From contig NZ_JAQMWQ010000001.1 in the NCBI RefSeq assembly GCF_030403775.1, positions 1 to 64,000 on the forward strand: a stretch of DNA of 64,000 bases, read 5' to 3'. Positions 31,701-39,439 of the stretch are shown here, piece after piece (positions within the stretch are counted from its first letter, which is position 1; every line of letters starts with the position of its first letter). This stretch comes from Paenibacillus sp. BSR1-1 (GTDB taxonomy: Bacteria; Bacillota; Bacilli; Bacillales; Cytobacillaceae). The translations under genes were made by a program, and so were the position numbers. The notes under the pieces were generated by a model. That model was given only the letters and a program-made list of their open reading frames with translations, searched no databases and was not told the DNA's origin.

Positions 31701-32188
31701 AGAAAAGACTCTCCTTCTTTGTAAGCTTCCATAAAATGATCTGTTACAAGTGATCTTGCAGCATGCAAAGTCATTTCCGGTGAGGTACCAGTAATGACAA
31801 GCAAAGTCTGATCTTTGTAGTCACTAACATATAAAATTCCTGACTCCTCTAGATGCTCATTTCGGACGGTTAGAAGAGCCTCTGACCTTTTTCCGAGAAC
31901 TTGAGCTAAGTATTCGCTTTCATAACCAATCACCACATGAAGGTTTGAAGTTCCTCCGGCAGGTGATGGATCTAATTGATCAACGATGAACAGATGGTCG
32001 AAAATTGGAAGGGGCAGCTCAGCTAAATGCAAGCCAATTCTTCCGGCTATCTCCACCATAGCAGCAGTCTCCCAGCTTGTTCGATGAGATGAAACAGTAA
32101 TTCGCGCTTGAATTCCACATGGAGCTGCTTGCTCATCAATGGAATAAAAGAGTCCGTTATTACTCCATAATTGTCGAATATCTATCAT
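28733..32188 (-). CDS. Very large M14-family zinc metallopeptidase
   Basis: 1151 aa, far longer than ordinary M14 carboxypeptidases (300-550 aa). The catalytic part is C-terminal: zinc motif H865-A-N-E868 in NARHHANEVSS, DDHGIPSHEW with the third His region, and a later ELSHGSIAYTRES. The first ~800 residues are soluble and not recognised, with no signal peptide, so it probably acts in the cytoplasm on imported peptides. First gene of the operon that ends in pcp and pxpBCA, so it may trim glutamyl or pyroglutamyl peptides. GGGAAG precedes the ATG; an IclR-type operator is just upstream. Confidence 0.8.
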   Translation of the reverse strand: MIDIRQLWSNNGLFYSIDEQAAPCGIQARITVSSHRTSWETAAMVEIAGRIGLHLAELPLPIFDHLFIVDQLDPSPAGGTSNLHVVIGYESEYLAQVLGKRSEALLTVRNEHLEESGILYVSDYKDQTLLVITGTSPEMTLHAARSLVTDHFMEAYKEGESFLFISKETNVLPQSSLKQSVKLLETYSLHTLFTTEGLYQQKDGEILPTLDVLLKINNSHLDLTIANVELAARLALSAGYVCFPMTSCMGEDNGGRFFISCETTDEASNQTKWELAELAGTPALRIRAHADKIVPAAREMIREWFPSTGGEQDTWTQRFTALKSLNKDISSRAQLAMQAFVELKFKKVNRFNVSENLAYPAELWNRYLTKKGSGSPSVTLSVTEDQPIWTAQWEDSGELVDMEAYLLENLGLLDPKDKGLSIEITTTVSRDSFHEWSHRLKTILNDRLGIRAEFIFRDANKSGLHWAMEEVLPKLKQEKEIHSIEIQAMAFQPEKKHLDLVHRFLQELYPFDAILSAELSLPLERIQLQLNDERSAPMFQVVAKDKQGRELISSSWEGWVESCPYMLNQPERGNVMVPFAGCRIYQKEFDKMLAGQSFQTNPYRFWIWYQEIVLPQLIKKIGNQEGVPKFSRLECHVEMDAVDVRLSHLEEVSSVLEALHEDIYFFTLHALHDHGKRVRDPGWDAPGGIFPFMHEKIGEKPKAEIALYPMPVEHKAVLVYENGEQQTIQPYPPDIMKPGRVTAVTKSRGKLSFLFSGLPHAQLEKSCGEWLANAVPGLQKSTRSAESLNEKSLDTDVFVNEDIEKWLEARKSRLPGQAVPIDFSFNGQWIWFVELFAKGRTGETISSFQKHSLYKPTFFLNARHHANEVSSTNAALQFIEQLADDPKLLNRINLVVVPLENVDGAALHADMAAEHPYWKLHAARYNACGLEYAKYRFQQDAPFGEARVYPIVWQRWAPDVVLDDHGIPSHEWIQPFSGYNSPPRFPVSYWIPISRMYTIWRELTDAAPHHREAHASLRSFVTKRLDEDQTVAEDNAMWVSTYRRWGNDFDAVHFPVELSHGSIAYTRESQSNQESYDFIERFSQWVTADLMTEVNDETVYDKELAACKHAHHVVHQAILDWMNERAVNIQLRTEPLKNGTIRIGLERIRPL

Positions 32189-32204
32189 GTTCTTCCCAAC
32201 TTTC

Positions 32205-32236
32205 GGTGTTCCGTTTTTCGGAATCGCTGTTCCGAA
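32205..32236. promoter_or_regulatory. IclR-type operator of the pyroglutamate operon
   Basis: Perfect palindrome TTCCG-TTTTT-CGGAA at 32209-32223 plus a further half site GTTCCGAA at 32229-32236, placed 17-48 bases upstream of the M14 start. Confidence 0.65.
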
Positions 32237-32604
32237 TTATTATTTAAATCATAATATTTATAAAATTAAAAATCAATATGATTTGTTATAAAAATAAGAA
32301 ATGGATAGAATTACACAATCTTAGAATCTAATATAGAAGATCATCGTTGATATATTTGAGTTCACACATCAAAAAAACTCACAGCCGAATCTACCATGAG
32401 TTCTGTTACATACATCTCTTAATTACTGATTGTATGTTTCGTTTCTATCCTATTTAAAAATAAAGAGACCCCTTCACTTTAATATCCGCGAAGAGGTCTT
32501 TACACATTTTTTTAATTTTTACCGTTTGTTTTATTTCTGACAACTCTCAATAACATCTTCACCAAATATCCCTACCTGATGCTAAAAACTCTCCTGGAGA
32601 CATT
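32237..32604. other. Intergenic stretch with two terminator-like hairpins
   Basis: No gene. Hairpins on the minus strand: ACTCA/TGAGT with seven T at 32371-32402, and AAGACCTCTTC/GAAGGGGTCT near 32476-32502, which should end the enoyl-CoA hydratase transcript. Confidence 0.6.
32476..32502 (-). terminator. Terminator after enoyl-CoA hydratase gene
   Basis: Imperfect inverted repeat AAGACCTCTTCG / GAAGGGGTCTCTTT with T-rich continuation on the minus strand, about 100 bases beyond the stop. Confidence 0.55.
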
Positions 32605-33441
32605 TCACCCTATTGTCTTCCACCATGGATAAAATGCAGGCATATCTGTGCTTGCTTTCATGGTGAAGTTAGGATCTCTTTTTTCTATAAAAGACTGTAC
32701 TCCTTCCTTAGCATCCGCTTGAGCACCTAGCCAATGAATCATTTTCGACTCAATTTGATGTGATTCCACCGGATGATTGGCACCAAGCATTTTCCATAAC
32801 AATTGTCTGGTTAGAGCAACAGAGATACTAGACGTATTTTTAACTATTTCTGAAGCTATAGAAACTGCAGTAGGCAATAGTTCCTCTGGAGAGACAAGTT
32901 GGCTGATAAGTCCTCCATCTAATGCTTCTTTAGCTGGAAAAATTCGTCCTGTCAATGTCCATTCAGCCGCTTTGCTGATTCCGACCACTCGTGGTAAAAA
33001 CCATCCGCTGCATGCCTCAGGTACGATCCCCCTGCGAGTAAACACAAAACCCATTTTTGCATTCGCAGATGCGATACGAATATCCATAGGAAGGGTCATT
33101 GTGATTCCAACTCCAACAGCAGGACCGTTTATCGCAGCAATCATCGGCTTTTTCATTTCATAGATTCTTAAAGTTAAGCGGCCTCCCCAATCGCGAAACT
33201 CATCGATAGGAATTTCTTGATTTGCAAAAGGATCATCCCCTTCCAAATCAGCTCCGGCACAAAAACCCTTTCCATTGCCTGTAACAATAATGGCTTTTAC
33301 CTCATCATCTTGGTCTGCCTGGTTAAGGATAGCAATAAATTCATTAATTGCATTTTCGGTAAGAACATTTAATTTCTCTGGACGATTAATTGTAATCATC
33401 AAAATATTATTTTCCAGAGAACAGATAAAATTATTTAACAT
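32605..33441 (-). CDS. Enoyl-CoA hydratase/isomerase (crotonase) family protein
   Basis: 278 aa from ATG 33441. Crotonase-fold enzyme acting on acyl-CoA thioesters. Oxyanion-hole blocks VTGNGKGFCAGADLEGDD and MIAAINGPAVGVGITMTLPMDIRIASANAKMGFVF are clear; the first catalytic-Glu position of true hydratases is replaced in this stretch (PAVGVGITM), the second lies in RRGIVPEACSGWFLPR, as in isomerase or dehydratase-like members. The chosen ATG has AAAGGAG only one base away, which is unusual; the longer frame to 33498 has no better site. Single gene. Confidence 0.85.
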   Translation of the reverse strand: MLNNFICSLENNILMITINRPEKLNVLTENAINEFIAILNQADQDDEVKAIIVTGNGKGFCAGADLEGDDPFANQEIPIDEFRDWGGRLTLRIYEMKKPMIAAINGPAVGVGITMTLPMDIRIASANAKMGFVFTRRGIVPEACSGWFLPRVVGISKAAEWTLTGRIFPAKEALDGGLISQLVSPEELLPTAVSIASEIVKNTSSISVALTRQLLWKMLGANHPVESHQIESKMIHWLGAQADAKEGVQSFIEKRDPNFTMKASTDMPAFYPWWKTIG

Positions 33442-33498
33442 ACTCCTTTCACAGTAACAAAGGCTTATTATTATATGCAAAAGAAATGAAAGTAACAA

Positions 33499-33781
33499 AT
33501 AATGCTACTCTCATTTCTGGTAATCTATCAATTAAAGTTAACCTTTTTTTAGTTAAAGATGGAAAACTTCATTATCGATGTTTAAAGGCTGGAGAACCCA
33601 ATGGTAGCTTTTTCATAATTTAACCAGTGACCTCAACCCTGTCAATTATGGATTTACGTTTTAGGATTATAACAGTTTAATTATGAAAATTATTGATATA
33701 ATGAAGTTTTAATTAGTTATTTTATGATTGAGTTTTTGTTCGGACTAATCTTACACAATTTCATTTTTTATCCAATAATAA
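33499..33781. other. Intergenic stretch, no gene seen
   Basis: AT-rich convergence between the glnL end and the enoyl-CoA hydratase promoter region; no clear site recognised. Confidence 0.5.
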
Positions 33782-34729
33782 CTACCTATACTTAAATATT
33801 TCCTCTGAGTTCAGGCGTTTCACTTCATAAAAAAATACTTGAATGAATTTTTTCGTATTTACTCGAGTTTGAGTTGCTTGTATGATTGTATTTTTTTGCA
33901 ATTCCTTGATCCTTTGGTGGACGACGGTAAAATCAAAAAATTTTGAAGCATAATTTTCAAACTTTTGATTTGAAAAATCTGTTAAGCCTAGAGACGCAAA
34001 ATGATTTAACGAATGAGTAATCGCCCTGCGAATGCGTTGTTCGGAAGCTTTTATCTCTCGATTAATCTCAACTTGTGCAGCTGATAGTCCAAGTTTTTTT
34101 TCCGATATTTGTACAAATATCTCTTTAAGGGTTGGAAAATGTTGTTCAAAAGTATGTGTAAGTTCATACTTAAATAAATATAGTAGAATTTCTAGTAAAT
34201 CTTTATGCCCATTTTCTCCTACGATCCCTAATTCAGCCAACAGAAATTCCCCGACCTCTAGAATTCTTTTTTCATTTAAAACATTGGATTTGTCCACTTT
34301 TGGCTGATTCAAATTTAATAAACTATTTAATGAGGTTTGGATAACATTAATCGATCTTTCTAAATTGATCTTTTCCATCACTTTTCGAATAACTGTTACT
34401 ACTTCAATACGATTAATTGGTTTGCTAATATAATAATCGATCCCGAGAGAGAAAGCTTCCCCAATTAGTTCTTTTGATTCAACTTGTGAAATCATGATAA
34501 TTTTTCCTGAAAACTCACCTTTTATATGACGAATTGTTTCAATACCATCGCGCATTGGCATTAATAAATCAATAAATAAGATATCAATTTGTTTTAAATT
34601 CAAAATGTGTCCTTCTAATAGGCAGCCATCTTCTGCTTCCCCCACCACTTCTCCCAGATCTTCGTCTTCAATTATTTGGCTTAAGATTGAACGAATAGCA
34701 CTATCATCATCCGTTATAAAAAAACGCAT
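33782..34729 (-). CDS. glnL: Response regulator GlnL (glutamine utilisation)
   Basis: 315 aa. N-terminal receiver domain: acidic pocket TDDDSAI, phospho-acceptor Asp in DILFIDLLMPMRDG (about residue 55), Lys in YYISKPINR. C-terminal YcbB-type DNA-binding domain (from about residue 165, with ASEQRIRRAITHSLNHFASLGL). GlnL activates the glutaminase and glutamine transporter genes in B. subtilis, and here those genes lie divergently 1.6 kb away, after glnK. AAGGGTGG precedes the start. Confidence 0.9.
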   Translation of the reverse strand: MRFFITDDDSAIRSILSQIIEDEDLGEVVGEAEDGCLLEGHILNLKQIDILFIDLLMPMRDGIETIRHIKGEFSGKIIMISQVESKELIGEAFSLGIDYYISKPINRIEVVTVIRKVMEKINLERSINVIQTSLNSLLNLNQPKVDKSNVLNEKRILEVGEFLLAELGIVGENGHKDLLEILLYLFKYELTHTFEQHFPTLKEIFVQISEKKLGLSAAQVEINREIKASEQRIRRAITHSLNHFASLGLTDFSNQKFENYASKFFDFTVVHQRIKELQKNTIIQATQTRVNTKKFIQVFFYEVKRLNSEEIFKYR

Positions 34730-34739
34730 GAAACCACCC

Positions 34740-36041
34740 TTACCCTTTCTGTATCAAATTCATAATTGGCAACTCAATTGAAAAAACAACGCCGTTGCTA
34801 TGATTATTCTGGAGCTGGATCTCTCCTCCAAGGTCTTTCACCACTTCTTTTACATAGGAAAGTCCAATCCCTGTTGAAGGTGTTCCTAAATGATCATACT
34901 TCGAAGTAAATCCAGGCTGAAAGATTGCATCCTCATATTTTTCAGGGATGCCAGGTCCAGTATCAGCAACTTGAAATACAACCGTATCACTAATTTCACG
35001 CAGACTTAAACGAACGCTTCCCTTTTCTCTAATGGCTTCCACTGCATTCGCTACTAAATTATTGATGAGAGATAACACGGTATAAACATGATAATGGGGA
35101 TGGTTCCCTTCTACGGAATATAAAAATTGAATCTCTTTTCCTAAAGAGTCGGCATATTTTTCATTGATTTGTATAATTAATCGAATTAATTCAGCAGCAT
35201 TCATATAGTCTTGAAAACTTTCATTCGTAATTAATTTTGAGAGCCCTGCAAAAATTCGTTGGTTATCTTTTTTAACTTCATGAATTTCACCAGCAATACG
35301 TAATAACTTTTGACTATACTGCTGGTTTAATACATGATGTCGTTGTTCCTGTTCTTTTAAATGGCGATATAAATGATAAGATTCCTTAGTAATATTCTCT
35401 ATATTTTTTAATGTTTTTTTTAAATAAACCTTTTCCTCATATAAATTGGAAATAAGCATGAACATATGTTCATTTTGTTTTCTAGTTTGTCTTTCCCTCT
35501 TCTGTACTTCATACAGTTTCATCATATTGAAAAAGCTAAGAACAATAAAACTGTGGGTGAACGCGATCATGATGATCTCACTTAGTTTCGTGAAGGTTAT
35601 GGTTGTTTCTAATACGAAATATTGAATCATTAGTTCAACCATGTCGGACAAAATTTCGATTAAAAGGCCAATAAAGCCGATCATCAAGGGTCTATTTTGA
35701 AAGCGGTTGGTTTTCACTAAAAAAAAGAGCAAAGAATAAGTGAAATAATAGAAAAAGCTGGGATATTGGGCTTGGAAGGAGGATGTCCAGTCAAAATTCT
35801 CCTGCTCAATAAGGTCTAAAAGAATGCGAAAGCTAACAACCGCTGTTCCTGTTAAAAAACCCGGTAAAACTGCTGGTGTTTTCTGCAGCAGTAACAATAA
35901 AAAGAAAAATGCCGGGGCACCTAAGCTTATTCGAAATGTTTCATTTAACGGATAAAACTTTATTTCACCTGCTAGTGGAACGGTTAACATCATTAGAACA
36001 AGAATATAGACATCTTTTTTAACTATAGTACTTAGGTTCAA
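34740..36041 (-). CDS. glnK: Glutamine sensor histidine kinase GlnK
   Basis: 433 aa. About six membrane segments in the first ~175 residues, a short coiled stretch, the phospho-acceptor region LLRIAGEIHEVKKDNQRI, and an ATPase domain with N box NNLVANAVEAI, G1 VADTGPGIP and G2 STGIGLSYVKEV. Pairs with GlnL (10-base gap). The start is TTG with GGAGGTG 5 bases upstream. Senses glutamine in B. subtilis; assumed the same here because the target genes are adjacent. Confidence 0.9.
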   Translation of the reverse strand: MNLSTIVKKDVYILVLMMLTVPLAGEIKFYPLNETFRISLGAPAFFFLLLLLQKTPAVLPGFLTGTAVVSFRILLDLIEQENFDWTSSFQAQYPSFFYYFTYSLLFFLVKTNRFQNRPLMIGFIGLLIEILSDMVELMIQYFVLETTITFTKLSEIIMIAFTHSFIVLSFFNMMKLYEVQKRERQTRKQNEHMFMLISNLYEEKVYLKKTLKNIENITKESYHLYRHLKEQEQRHHVLNQQYSQKLLRIAGEIHEVKKDNQRIFAGLSKLITNESFQDYMNAAELIRLIIQINEKYADSLGKEIQFLYSVEGNHPHYHVYTVLSLINNLVANAVEAIREKGSVRLSLREISDTVVFQVADTGPGIPEKYEDAIFQPGFTSKYDHLGTPSTGIGLSYVKEVVKDLGGEIQLQNNHSNGVVFSIELPIMNLIQKG

Positions 36042-36160
36042 GGAGTCACCTCCCTAGTTTTATTTGAAATCAGTATACAGTCTCATCGACCTCAATACAA
36101 CGCTAAAATGATTTATAAGAAATCTCTTACTAATTGGGCTCTTCCCATATTTGAAATATA

Positions 36161-36185
36161 TTTTTAGTTATTTTGTAGTTTTCCG
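36161..36185 (+). promoter_or_regulatory. Putative GlnL direct-repeat site
   Basis: TTTTTAGTTA, TTTTGTAGTT and TTCCGT follow one another with a 10-base period, resembling the B. subtilis GlnL pattern of TTTTGT direct repeats. It lies about 175 bases before the glsA start. Confidence 0.5.
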
Positions 36186-36239
36186 TCAGATTATATAGTT
36201 CTAATCATAAATTAAAGCTAGGTTTTTACGGGAATATTC

Positions 36240-36253
36240 TGAAAGCGCTTAAA
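36240..36253 (+). promoter_or_regulatory. cre-like site before glsA
   Basis: TGAAAGCGCTTAAA agrees with TGWAARCGYTWNCW at 13 of 14 positions. Its location fits CcpA control of glutaminase. Confidence 0.55.
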
Positions 36254-36357
36254 GGAATTCAATTTTCATGTCTTTATACCAGTCTATTATTATTTTTTCT
36301 GCAGAAGGTATTAAAGGCAGGAAGTTTTCATTCAAAAAATAAGAGAGGTGGAAGGAT

Positions 36358-37350
36358 ATGGTTGAAGGGATGATTAAAGATCAAAACGATAAGCTTTATA
36401 GCCAAAGGAATGCTTTCTTAGATGAATGGGTTGCACATTATAGATCCTTTGCTGCTAAAGGGCAAACCGCCAATTATATTCCTGCTTTAAGAACGAAAAA
36501 CGTATCGCATTTAGGCATTTGCATCATAAGACCGGATGGAACAGCGATAAAGTCAGGGGATTATGAAGTATCTTTCACATTGCAAAGTATATCAAAAGTG
36601 CTCAGCTTTATAGCCGCATGCTTGAGCTGTGGAATTTCTTATGTGTTAGAGAGAGTTGATGTAGAACCAACTGGGGATGCCTTTAATTCCATTATTCGTT
36701 TAGAAATGCATAAGACGGGAAAGCCGTTTAACCCAATGATTAATGCTGGGGCGATTACCATAGCTTCACTCCTGCCAGGAGAAACTTCGAACAAAAAATT
36801 AGAAGTTCTTTATCAATTAATCGAAAAACTGATAGGAAAACGTCCGGCTATTAATGAGGAAGTGTATCAATCTGAGTGGAAAACATCTTACCGCAATAGA
36901 GCTTTAGCTTACTATTTAAAGGAAACGGATTATTTAGAATCGGATGTAGAGCCAGCTTTAGAGGTTTACATGAAACAATGTTCGATAGAAGTAACCACAG
37001 AAGACATAGCTTTGATTGGACTGATTCTTGCACATGATGGATATCATCCTATTCGTCAAGAACAGGTCCTGCCCAAAAAAGTAGCTAAATTAGCCAAAGC
37101 CTTAATGCTTACTTGCGGAATGTACAATGCTTCGGGTAAATTTGCGGCATTTGTCGGGTTGCCAGCAAAAAGTGGTGTATCTGGGGGCATTATGGCACTA
37201 GTTCCTCCAAACGTCAGAAGTGAACTGCCTTTTCAAGATGGATGCGGTATTGGTATATATGGACCAGCTATTGATGAATATGGGAATAGCCTAACAGGGG
37301 TTATGCTATTGAAACATTTAGCACAAGAATGGGATCTAAGTATTTTCTAA
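36358..37350 (+). CDS. glsA: Glutaminase (beta-lactamase fold)
   Basis: 330 aa, usual size. Hydrolyses glutamine to glutamate and ammonia. The SxxK nucleophile motif is in FTLQSISKVLSF (Ser-Ile-Ser-Lys), with EPTGDAFNS, NPMINAGAI, and PAKSGVSGGI further on. Strong site AGAGAGGTGGAAGG before the ATG. Followed by glnT about 110 bases later; both are expected to answer to GlnK-GlnL. Confidence 0.95.
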   Translation: MVEGMIKDQNDKLYSQRNAFLDEWVAHYRSFAAKGQTANYIPALRTKNVSHLGICIIRPDGTAIKSGDYEVSFTLQSISKVLSFIAACLSCGISYVLERVDVEPTGDAFNSIIRLEMHKTGKPFNPMINAGAITIASLLPGETSNKKLEVLYQLIEKLIGKRPAINEEVYQSEWKTSYRNRALAYYLKETDYLESDVEPALEVYMKQCSIEVTTEDIALIGLILAHDGYHPIRQEQVLPKKVAKLAKALMLTCGMYNASGKFAAFVGLPAKSGVSGGIMALVPPNVRSELPFQDGCGIGIYGPAIDEYGNSLTGVMLLKHLAQEWDLSIF

Positions 37351-37461
37351 TAAGCATATGCAGAAACTTTGCTTCTGCCAAGTAATAAAAGGAAGACTCT
37401 AAGTCGTTAGATCTTTATATTTTGATATCAAAACTACTAAACTTTTACTGGAGTGATGAAC

Positions 37462-38895
37462 ATGCAACAATTACTACATGCCATTATTAGCTTTTCAAAT
37501 GATTTTCTATGGTCAAAGTTATTGATTATTATGCTAGTTATATTCGGTCTTTATTTCACATTTAAATCGAAATTTGTTCAGTTTCGAATGTTGAAAGAAA
37601 TGGTCCGTGTTTTAATGGAAGGGAGAGCTGGTTCTAAAGAAAGCATTTCCCCATTTCAAGCATTCTGTGTTGGAATGGCAGCACGCGTTGGAACAGGTAA
37701 TATAACAGGAATTGCCATTGCGATTGCTTTAGGCGGTCCTGGAGCGGTATTTTGGATGTGGATTATTTCGATTATTAGCTCAGCTTCTAGCTTTATTGAA
37801 AGTACGTTAGCACAAGTATATAAAGTAAAAGATAAACACGGGTTCCGCGGCGGCCCATCCTATTATATGGAAAAAGGATTAAACAAACGTTGGATGGGAG
37901 TATTATTCTCCATTTTAATTACGCTTTCTTTTGGTCTTGTATTCAATTCTGTCCAATCAAATACGGTTACATTTGCTTTTGAAAATGCATTTGGTACAAA
38001 TCGTTTAACTGTAGGGATTATCATGGCACTAGTTTTCGCTGCGATCATCTTTGGCGGTGTGAAGAGTATTGCAAAACTGGCTGAATACAAGGTTATGCTT
38101 TTAGCTGTGTTATACCTTGGAATTGCATTGTTTGTCATAGCTACAAACATAACAAAAGTTCCGGAAATTCTTACTCTAATTGTGAAAAACGCGTTTGGCT
38201 TTGAACAAATGGCAGGTGGTTCACTTGGAGCTGCTCTGATGAATGGAGTTAAACGCGGCTTATTCTCGAATGAAGCTGGTATGGGGAGTGCGCCAAACGT
38301 TGCCGCAACAGCAACAACAAGCCATCCGGTCAAACAAGGACTTATTCAAGCTTTTGGCGTATTAACTGATACACTGATTATCTGTACAAGCACAGCATTT
38401 ATTATTTTACTTTCTGATGCTTACAAACAACCAGGGCTAAATGGAATTGCACTTACACAAGCAGCATTAAGTGAACATATCGGATCATGGGCATCCGGCT
38501 GTCTTGCCATCTTTATTTTACTATTCGGATTCGGTGCGTTAATTGGTAACTATTATTATGGGGAAACAAACATTCGCTTTTTACATACAAGTAAAGCATG
38601 GTTGATGCTTTACCGAATTAGTGTATTCGCCATGATTATATTCGGTTCAGTTGCAAAGATTCAACTTGTATGGGATTTAGCAGATTTATTTATGGGCTTC
38701 ATGGTGATTGTAAACCTAATTGCCATTCTTCTATTATCAAAAGTGGCATTTAGTGCATTAAACGATTACATGAAACAGAAAAAGGATGGTAAAGATCCGG
38801 TATTTTATAAAGATACGATTAAGAATCATGAGAACATTGAATGTTGGGAACTCTCTCAAGATGATTCAACCTTAGAAAAGGAAAAGGCCGTATAA
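37462..38895 (+). CDS. glnT: Sodium:glutamine/alanine symporter (AGCS family)
   Basis: 477 aa, about 11 membrane segments. AGCS hallmark blocks are visible: PFQAFCVGMAARVGTGNITGIA, GGPGAVFWMWI, FRGGPSYYMEKGL and KRGLFSNEAGMGSAPNVAATA. Position behind glsA supports glutamine as substrate; alanine is possible. ATG 37462 was chosen since GGAG is 8 bases upstream; GTG and ATG codons at 37453 and 37456 overlap that site. The C-terminal tail is hydrophilic and charged. Confidence 0.92.
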   Translation: MQQLLHAIISFSNDFLWSKLLIIMLVIFGLYFTFKSKFVQFRMLKEMVRVLMEGRAGSKESISPFQAFCVGMAARVGTGNITGIAIAIALGGPGAVFWMWIISIISSASSFIESTLAQVYKVKDKHGFRGGPSYYMEKGLNKRWMGVLFSILITLSFGLVFNSVQSNTVTFAFENAFGTNRLTVGIIMALVFAAIIFGGVKSIAKLAEYKVMLLAVLYLGIALFVIATNITKVPEILTLIVKNAFGFEQMAGGSLGAALMNGVKRGLFSNEAGMGSAPNVAATATTSHPVKQGLIQAFGVLTDTLIICTSTAFIILLSDAYKQPGLNGIALTQAALSEHIGSWASGCLAIFILLFGFGALIGNYYYGETNIRFLHTSKAWLMLYRISVFAMIIFGSVAKIQLVWDLADLFMGFMVIVNLIAILLLSKVAFSALNDYMKQKKDGKDPVFYKDTIKNHENIECWELSQDDSTLEKEKAV

Positions 38896-38973
38896 TCATA
38901 AGACGTTTAAACACATGATGGTCTGAATATCTTTAGATTTTTTCTGATAGAATCCTGCGTATTTATCTAAAAC

Positions 38974-39012
38974 AAATCCACTACTTTGACATTCAAGTAG
39001 TGGATTTTCTAG
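38974..39012 (+). terminator. glsA-glnT operon terminator
   Basis: 12-bp stem AATCCACTACTT / AAGTAGTGGATT followed by TTCTAGTT. Confidence 0.85.
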
Positions 39013-39029
39013 TTATCATGATAAGGTTC

Positions 39030-39188
39030 TTAAACAGTAGCTGAAGCAAAACAAGGATCATTAAAATAAATAATCTCGGAAAGAATCTTGCATCCTTTCA
39101 TATTCTTGAAAGCTTCCCTTGCCTCTTTTTCTGTAGTAAATTCGAACATTGACGTATTTCCGTTTGAATAGAGAGTGATGATCCACAT
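39030..39188 (-). CDS. Small conserved-looking protein, unknown function
   Basis: 52 aa: starts MWIITLYSNGNTSMFEF, then a charged helix TEKEAREAFKNM, then GCKILSEIIYF and NDPCF. It is soluble and compact, has a ribosome site (GGGGG, 8 bases before ATG), and its codon pattern looks coding. It resembles short hypothetical proteins of Bacillus, from memory, but no role can be named. It faces glnT tail to tail. Confidence 0.65.
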   Translation of the reverse strand: MWIITLYSNGNTSMFEFTTEKEAREAFKNMKGCKILSEIIYFNDPCFASATV

Positions 39189-39439
39189 TTAAAAATTCCC
39201 CCAATAAAAGAATTACTGTTCCTCTGTTTCATTGACTGATAGACTTAATTTATAATAGGACCTACACAATCATACAGAAGAATACACTTTTATGTTAATT
39301 CAAGGGTTAGTATGTTAGTTAAAAAAGAGGCTAGTTCTTTATATTTCTTTCTATATGATTCATCGTTTTCATATTTTCTTTTAATTAATCGAGTAAGTTT
39401 TCGTGCACGATATTCTTTGTTTCTATAAACCTTTTCGCA
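39189..39439. other. Intergenic stretch, no gene seen
   Basis: AT-rich region between the gudB 3' end and the 52-aa gene; no strong terminator recognised. Confidence 0.5.

Larger units (their letters stand above)
36042..36357. other. Divergent glnK-glsA control region
   Basis: Holds direct repeats that may bind GlnL (36161-36185) and a cre-like site (36240-36253) on the way to glsA. Confidence 0.6.
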
